NCBI GenBank assembly: GCA_944388685.1 | Contig: CALXJS010000065.1 | Coordinates: 1 to 7,610, forward strand | Direction of reading: 5' to 3' | DNA length: 7,610 nt | Source: an uncultured Clostridia bacterium | Lineage (GTDB): Bacteria; Bacillota_A; Clostridia; TANB77; CAG-508 | Part shown: positions 4,644 through 7,610 of the stretch, piece after piece | Numbering within the stretch: position 1 is the first letter of the stretch | How the letters are laid out: each line of letters begins with the position of its first letter | Notes under the pieces: generated by a model | What the model was told of the DNA's origin: nothing | What the model saw: only the letters and a program-made list of their open reading frames with translations | Database searches by the model: none | Translations under genes and position numbers: made by a program

Positions 4644-5459
4644 ATGTATATAGAAAATAATAATCGATTAAAAAAATTGGTAGAATATATAGAAGAAAAT
4701 TTGACAGAAAAATTAGAATATAAAGATTTAGCAAAAATATTATTAGTAAACGAATATACGCTTCACAGGGTATTCTTTTTTGTAACAAATATAACATTAG
4801 CTGAATATATAAGAAAGAGAAGATTGAGTATGGCAGCGATTGATTTATTAGAAAAGAATAGTAAAGTGTTAGATGTAGCAATCAAGTATCAGTATGATTC
4901 AGGAACATCTTTTTCCAGAGCGTTTAAAAAGATGATGGGATTTTTACCAAAAGATATCCATAAAAATATGAATAATATAAAATATTTTCCAATATTAACG
5001 TTTGAAGATGTTTGCGAGGAACAAAAAGAACTAACATTTGAAAAGATTGAAAATGTAAGTTTTGAATTTTATACAATTCATAATCATGTAAAGATGAGCC
5101 ATATATCTGAAATGGCATCTAAGTTTTGGAAGGATGTATATAGGGAAAAAGGAGATATTTTTCAAGGAAATGCCTATGGTCTTGTAGAATATAATGTATA
5201 TGATTATAATGAAAATAGTGATGTTACATATTATATTGCAAGCACAAAAAAATTTGAAGGAAGTAAAGAGTATAGTATTAGAAACAAGAAATTTTTAGTA
5301 TTTGAAATAGACACAATAGAGGCTAAAGCTATTGGAAAATTCACACATAATCTGTATGAAAACGTTATTCCTTATTCAGGATATAACTTGGATGATGTAC
5401 CAGACATAGAGGAGTATATTGATGATAAAAGAACAAGAATATATATAGCTGTTATATAA
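4644..5459 (+). CDS. AraC-family transcriptional regulator with GyrI-like effector domain
   Basis: The 271-residue protein has an N-terminal AraC/XylS DNA-binding domain (about 8-107). The first helix-turn-helix is near residues 26-46 (KDLAKILLVNEYTLHRVF) and the second near 74-98 (VLDVAIKYQYDSGTSFSRAFKKMMG), ending with the usual G-F-L-P-K-D-I signature. Residues about 115-271 resemble the GyrI-like/AraC effector-binding fold found behind such domains in clostridial regulators. The predicted role is a cytoplasmic activator or repressor responding to a small, perhaps hydrophobic, molecule that is unknown here. The gene is transcribed alone, between its own promoter and the terminator at 5460-5500. 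The divergent small membrane-protein gene is the nearest candidate target. Length and domain order are normal for the family. Confidence 0.85.
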   Translation: MYIENNNRLKKLVEYIEENLTEKLEYKDLAKILLVNEYTLHRVFFFVTNITLAEYIRKRRLSMAAIDLLEKNSKVLDVAIKYQYDSGTSFSRAFKKMMGFLPKDIHKNMNNIKYFPILTFEDVCEEQKELTFEKIENVSFEFYTIHNHVKMSHISEMASKFWKDVYREKGDIFQGNAYGLVEYNVYDYNENSDVTYYIASTKKFEGSKEYSIRNKKFLVFEIDTIEAKAIGKFTHNLYENVIPYSGYNLDDVPDIEEYIDDKRTRIYIAVI

Positions 5460-5500
5460 AAATCAACTATTTATGTATGAAAATAGTTGGTTTTTATTTT
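5460..5500 (+). terminator. Intrinsic terminator of the AraC-family gene
   Basis: Arms 5460-5472 and 5481-5493 form a 13-bp stem with one G-T wobble and an 8-base loop. TTTTATTTT follows. It begins one base after the stop codon. Confidence 0.85.
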
Positions 5501-5508
5501 GCTAAAAA

Positions 5509-5517
5509 TGGTACTAT
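5509..5517 (+). promoter_or_regulatory. Possible extended -10 element before the radical SAM gene
   Basis: TGGTACTAT matches an extended -10 (TGn plus TACTAT), but the region 17 bp upstream lies in the preceding terminator and holds no good -35. It is a weak candidate for the radical SAM promoter. Confidence 0.3.
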
Positions 5518-5545
5518 ATAAATAAGACCATTGTGTCTTTTTGAA

Positions 5546-5555
5546 AGGAATAGGT
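5546..5555. repeat. Left arm of a 10-bp inverted repeat flanking the radical SAM gene
   Basis: AGGAATAGGT here is the exact reverse complement of ACCTATTCCT at 6658-6667. The two arms bracket the GC-richer radical SAM gene. They may mark insertion ends or be coincidental. Confidence 0.45.
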
Positions 5556-5571
5556 CGAAAGGAGAATAGAT

Positions 5572-6657
5572 ATGGATAAGATTTTGACAGGAGCCGTATG
5601 GAGAATGCGGAAGAAAGATGACTATAAGGCAGGGCAGGAAGTGAATGCGTCCTTTATAGAAACAGGAGGTACATCGTATCAATTATATGTACCAAGCAAA
5701 GGATGTAGCAATGCTTGTAGCTTCTGTAACTACGGGTTCGAACACCAAGTGCTGAAGGAGGAGAGTCTGAAAGATGTAAAACATATTTGTCGGTATTTAC
5801 CAACAAAGAAGTGTGAAACCCTTATTTTGGAATCTTCAGGCAGTTTTCTGGATAACGGAGAACTTCCGCCAGAGTTACAGTACCAGATAATGGAGGAGGT
5901 AGCTCGGACGAACGTAAAGAGGGTACAGATAGAAACCCACTATAAAACAATAACCGATGAAAAGGTAGAGAAGATCCTCCAAATATTGGAGGGACACGAA
6001 ATAGCCTTTGAAATCGGGCTAGAATCCACAACAAAAACAACCTTAGACATCTATAACAAAGATATAGATGTAAAAGAGTTGTTTAGAAAGGTGTGGTACT
6101 GGGACAGTCTTGGGATCGAAGTCAGCCTGAACGTCATGTTCGGAGCACCACTCTTGACAAGACAGGAACAAGTCCAAGATACACTAAACACTGTTCAGGA
6201 TATTTTGGAAAAATGTCCTGAAAGCACCTGCATTGTACTGTTCCCACTCAACGTAAAGGATTTTACGTTGGTAAAGTACATGTATGACAAGGGCAGGTAC
6301 GCTATAATCTCTCATTGGGGGTTTATAGAAGTATTAAACAAGATACCAAAAAATGCTCTGCATAGAGTTTTTATTTCTTGGTGGGGGAACAGATGCAATG
6401 AATTTCACGGGAGGGATGCTATCATATATCCAAAATCCTGTGATAACTGCCATGATAGGTTGATGAAATTTTATACCAGCTTTGTGAATGCAGAGAACCT
6501 GCAAGAAAAACAAAGACTGGTAAAAGAAATTTCACAGGTCACCTGTCAGTGCAGAGATGACTACGAAAGGGAAAAAGCCATCGAGAAGCCGGATAAGGAT
6601 ATCCAGCAGAGGTTGGCTGAAGAGAAAGAGAAACTGAAAGAAGAACTCAAGTTATAA
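5572..6657 (+). CDS. Radical SAM protein, Elp3/RaSEA-like, function unknown
   Basis: The 361-residue protein carries the radical SAM cluster motif C45-x3-C49-x2-C52 (KGCSNACSFCNYGF) after a short N-terminal segment. Further radical SAM strand motifs follow, including LILESSGSF (84-92), VQIETHY (118-124) and FEIGLES (146-152). The overall pattern, including the GLES motif and C-terminal half, recalls the Elp3-type superfamily and the archaeosine-pathway RaSEA/TIGR01210 group, but no substrate can be assigned. A second Cys cluster (C285, C300, C303, C335, C337) could bind another Fe-S cluster or zinc. The C-terminus is a charged helix, perhaps a coiled coil. AAAGGAG (5558-5564) lies 7 bases before the ATG. 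GC content is far above that of the neighbours (48% in 5881-5940 against 17% in 4681-4740), indicating horizontal acquisition. It is transcribed alone. Confidence 0.8.
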   Translation: MDKILTGAVWRMRKKDDYKAGQEVNASFIETGGTSYQLYVPSKGCSNACSFCNYGFEHQVLKEESLKDVKHICRYLPTKKCETLILESSGSFLDNGELPPELQYQIMEEVARTNVKRVQIETHYKTITDEKVEKILQILEGHEIAFEIGLESTTKTTLDIYNKDIDVKELFRKVWYWDSLGIEVSLNVMFGAPLLTRQEQVQDTLNTVQDILEKCPESTCIVLFPLNVKDFTLVKYMYDKGRYAIISHWGFIEVLNKIPKNALHRVFISWWGNRCNEFHGRDAIIYPKSCDNCHDRLMKFYTSFVNAENLQEKQRLVKEISQVTCQCRDDYEREKAIEKPDKDIQQRLAEEKEKLKEELKL

Positions 6658-6667
6658 ACCTATTCCT
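6658..6667. repeat. Right arm of a 10-bp inverted repeat flanking the radical SAM gene
   Basis: ACCTATTCCT begins in the base after the stop codon and is complementary to 5546-5555. Confidence 0.45.
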
Positions 6668-6674
6668 AAACGCC

Positions 6675-6711
6675 AAAAACCACCTAGCTGAATTGCTTTA
6701 GGTGGTTTTTT
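6675..6711 (+). terminator. Bidirectional terminator between radical SAM and nitroreductase genes
   Basis: AAAAACCACCTA (6675-6686) and TAGGTGGTTTTT (6699-6710) form a 12-bp stem with a 12-base loop. There are T-runs on both strands (six T on plus, five on minus), so it can serve both convergent genes. Confidence 0.85.
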
Positions 6712-6753
6712 GGTTACGATAGAAAGATAATTATCATATTGAATTTGATATCC

Positions 6754-7407
<654 letters not shown>

Positions 7408-7441
7408 TGCTTTATCTCCTGTAAAATAAATTTTTTATCAT

Positions 7442-7470
7442 ATTATAAAATATATTCTATAACAGTTTAA
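7442..7470 (-). promoter_or_regulatory. Probable promoter of the nitroreductase gene
   Basis: On the minus strand TATAAT (7447-7442) is a perfect -10. TTAAAC (7470-7465) is a weak -35 with 17-bp spacing. A second TATAAT at 7484-7479 is an alternative. Confidence 0.5.
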
Positions 7471-7493
7471 TTAGAAAAATTATATAATAAAGC

Positions 7494-7532
7494 AAAAAAT
7501 AAAAAACAACTTTTCTACGATGAAAAAAGTTG
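7494..7532 (-). terminator. Intrinsic terminator of the gene entering from the right
   Basis: CAACTTTT (7507-7514) and AAAAGTTG (7525-7532) form an 8-bp stem. Read on the minus strand it is followed by TTTTTTATTTTTT, a strong U-tract. No such tract exists on the plus strand. It is short of G-C pairs, but the tail is convincing. Confidence 0.7.
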
Positions 7533-7568
7533 CTTTCAATAAAAACTATGCATAATCTTTATTTAGCC

Positions 7569-7610
7569 TTAAGCCATAGCTGCATTTAATTTTTTTGATA
7601 AATTAGATTT
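7569..7610 (-). CDS. 3' end of an unidentified minus-strand gene
   Basis: On the minus strand, the frame starting at the window edge reads K-S-N-L-S-K-K-L-N-A-A-M-A and stops with TAA at 7571-7569. The other two frames stop earlier. The terminator at 7494-7532 begins about 37 bases downstream, at the usual distance for the end of a transcription unit. Thirteen residues are too few to identify the product. The existence of a gene here is inferred mainly from the terminator. Confidence 0.4.
   Translation of the reverse strand, partial: KSNLSKKLNAAMA

Noticed and set aside
5494..5682. 62-residue minus-strand ORF before the radical SAM gene
   Set aside because: It overlaps the start of the radical SAM gene and part of the AraC terminator. 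No support from motifs or a ribosome site.

Overview
The window is AT-rich, low-GC Firmicute DNA. Heavy use of AGA and ATA codons, strong GAGG-type ribosome binding sites, a class of pilin-like surface proteins and an AraC/GyrI-like regulator together suggest an uncultured gut-type clostridium. This is inference; no rRNA or marker gene is present.

Left part (1 to about 4235): two tandem copies of one module. Each copy is an Rpn-family nuclease gene, a conserved intergenic region of 364/365 bp rich in inverted repeats, and the start of a pilin-like surface-protein gene. In copy A the 3' end of an Rpn gene (1-194) is followed by the intergenic region and an intact 541-residue pilin-like GLUG-repeat protein (559-2184). 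In copy B a complete Rpn gene (2707-3639) is followed by the same intergenic region and a collapsed pilin-like gene (4005-4185) that keeps only its first codons and its last ~50. A further decayed pilin start lies at about 2221-2259. The 19-bp hairpin in the intergenic region shows compensatory base-pair changes between the copies. The complete Rpn gene has a well-placed internal start (3313) upstream of a variable run of four-residue repeats. This is the architecture known from E. coli RpnL/RpnS, where one gene encodes a toxic nuclease and its own inhibitor.

Middle part (4238-5500): a small two-helix membrane protein on the minus strand, divergent from an AraC-type regulator with a C-terminal effector-binding domain. 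The regulator has a near-ideal promoter and a clear terminator.

Right part (5500-7610): a radical SAM gene with much higher GC than its surroundings, flanked by a 10-bp inverted repeat and probably acquired horizontally. It converges through a shared terminator on a nitroreductase-family gene whose 3' end is a (TTA)n microsatellite encoding 17 asparagines. The last 42 bases hold the probable 3' end of another minus-strand gene, followed by its terminator.

The Rpn, intergenic and pilin modules look like a locus that duplicates and swaps surface-protein cassettes. The genes to the right show no obvious functional link to it.
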